From assembly GCA_021802375.1 (NCBI GenBank), contig JAKAAL010000425.1, positions 1 to 5,049 of the forward strand: a stretch of DNA of 5,049 nucleotides, in the 5' to 3' direction. A program made the translations under genes and the position numbers. Shown here in pieces: positions 4,615 to 5,049 of the stretch. Under the pieces are notes generated by a model, which did not search any database, was not told the DNA's origin, and worked only from the letters and a program-made list of their open reading frames with translations. This stretch comes from Bacillota bacterium. GTDB lineage: Bacteria > Bacillota_E > Sulfobacillia > Sulfobacillales > Sulfobacillaceae. The stretch's first letter is position 1. Each line of letters starts with the position of its first letter.

Positions 4615-4869
4615 ATGAGCAAACCCTTGGCCATTCGGATCGATGACAAAGGTCGGATTCAACTTCCCCAGGCCTTGCGTCACACCTTACACCTGGAACC
4701 AGGCGACGTGTGCTTTTTGGAAATGGATGCCGGCGCTTTACGGGTGATTCGTGCGGACAATCCGTTTGATCTGCTCGCACGGCAGGCCATTGACGAGGCC
4801 AATCGTGGGGAAATGATTCCTTTAAGCCAACTCCCGCCGACCCGAGATCCGGATGCCCCCCCATCATGA
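4615..4869 (+). CDS. AbrB/SpoVT-domain antitoxin, 84 aa
   Basis: The start has a near-perfect AAGGAGG 7 bases upstream. Residues 6-48 (IRIDDKGRIQLPQALRHTL, then EPGDVCFLEM and ALRVIRA) match the swapped-hairpin SpoVT/AbrB DNA-binding fold: D-x-KGRI-x-LP-x-x-L-R-x-x-L-x-L-x-PGD. This fold binds DNA as a dimer and is found in MazE/VapB-type antitoxins. Residues 49-75 (NPFDLLARQAIDEANRGEMI) form a helix that in such antitoxins typically wraps and blocks the toxin, and the tail is Pro/Asp-rich and probably disordered. The stop TGA overlaps the toxin start as ATGA, so the two are translationally coupled. A transition-state regulator such as AbrB is the other possibility, but the following RelE-like gene makes an antitoxin much more likely. 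Confidence 0.85.
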   Translation: MSKPLAIRIDDKGRIQLPQALRHTLHLEPGDVCFLEMDAGALRVIRADNPFDLLARQAIDEANRGEMIPLSQLPPTRDPDAPPS

Positions 4870-5049
4870 TGGTTCTGCTTTCTCGTGCGGCCGCCAAAGA
4901 TTTGAAAAAACTCGATCCCCCGGTGTACCAGAAGGCATTGGACGCCCTGAACCACCTGGAAACCCCCTTTGGCAGAACATCGCCTGCAAGGGAGTTTGGA
5001 CGGGGTACGGGCATTCGGGTTTCATGCTGCCGGCGTAGCCTATCGTCTG
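4866..5049 (+). pseudogene. RelE/ParE-superfamily toxin, apparent frameshift near 4968, cut by the window edge
   Basis: The ATG at 4866 overlaps the antitoxin stop (ATGA), and a second ATG follows at once at 4869. Residues 1-34 (MMVLLSRAAAKDLKKLD, then VYQKALDALNHLETP) match the start of RelE/ParE toxins: strand, then A-x-KDL-x-KL, then helix. After the CCCCCTTT run (4963-4970) the same frame gives GRTSPAREFGRGTG, which does not fit. Dropping one base gives LAEHRLQGSLDGVRAFGF and then AAGVAYRL, the expected L-x-G-x-x-x-GVR and YRL strand pattern of the family, and it stays open to the edge. So there is a one-base insertion, a sequencing error in the homopolymers, or an inactive toxin. The shifted half would carry the mRNA-cleaving or gyrase-binding surface, so the toxin would be non-functional if the shift is real. 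The C-terminal end lies outside the window. Confidence 0.7.

Noticed and set aside
4466..5014. Minus-strand 182-codon open frame opposite the toxin-antitoxin genes
   Set aside because: It is antisense to the clear AbrB and RelE motifs and has no ribosome site or recognisable domain.
1..5049. CRISPR array, tRNA, rRNA or complete insertion sequence
   Set aside because: No regularly spaced repeats, tRNA-like cloverleaf, rRNA sequence, or transposase with terminal repeats was found on either strand.

Overview
The window looks like an accessory stretch of a Bacillota (Firmicutes) chromosome or large plasmid. The signs are strong AGGAGG-type ribosome sites, a sigma-factor arrangement that resembles Bacillus SigO/RsoA, and an AbrB-type antitoxin. 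The style of the proteins and the moderate GC content suggest a Sulfobacillus-like thermoacidophile, but this is only an impression and could not be checked by a search.

Layout. Positions 3-155 hold the C-terminal end of an OmpR/PhoB-type response regulator. Next come a 73-residue helical protein of unknown function (198-419), a sigma-factor-like gene broken by a probable one-base insertion (433-871), an intact sigma-like gene that starts at region 2.3/2.4 and ends with region 4 (987-1346), and an overlapping small gene that supplies only regions 2.1-2.2 (1334-1564). Behind these lies a scrambled remnant that again looks like sigma sequence (1566-1736). The interval 1737-2073 has no convincing gene but carries a chain of inverted repeats. 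It is followed by an intact DUF1906-type TIM-barrel glycoside-hydrolase-like protein (2074-2835). Between this gene and the convergent minus-strand gene lies a highly structured segment (2835-3005) with four or five stem-loops, one of them 16 bp. The minus-strand gene (3039-4226) encodes a membrane-anchored Asp-box beta-propeller. A regulatory interval (4227-4614) contains direct repeats, a candidate promoter and a palindrome. The window ends in a type II toxin-antitoxin pair: an AbrB-like antitoxin (4615-4869) and a RelE/ParE-like toxin whose reading frame appears shifted near 4968 (4866 to the window edge).

The most interesting signal is the gene pair 987-1346 / 1334-1564. Together they make one complete sigma-70-type factor, cut between region 2.2 and region 2.3, with the genes in the order region 4 first and region 2 second. 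That is the architecture of the two-part SigO-RsoA sigma factor of Bacillus subtilis. A second, frameshifted copy of the region 2.3-4 half sits just upstream. The competing explanation is that all of these are decaying fragments of ordinary sigma genes. The second notable signal is the structured RNA-like region after the DUF1906 gene. Its long hairpin has wobble pairs that fit a plus-strand transcript.
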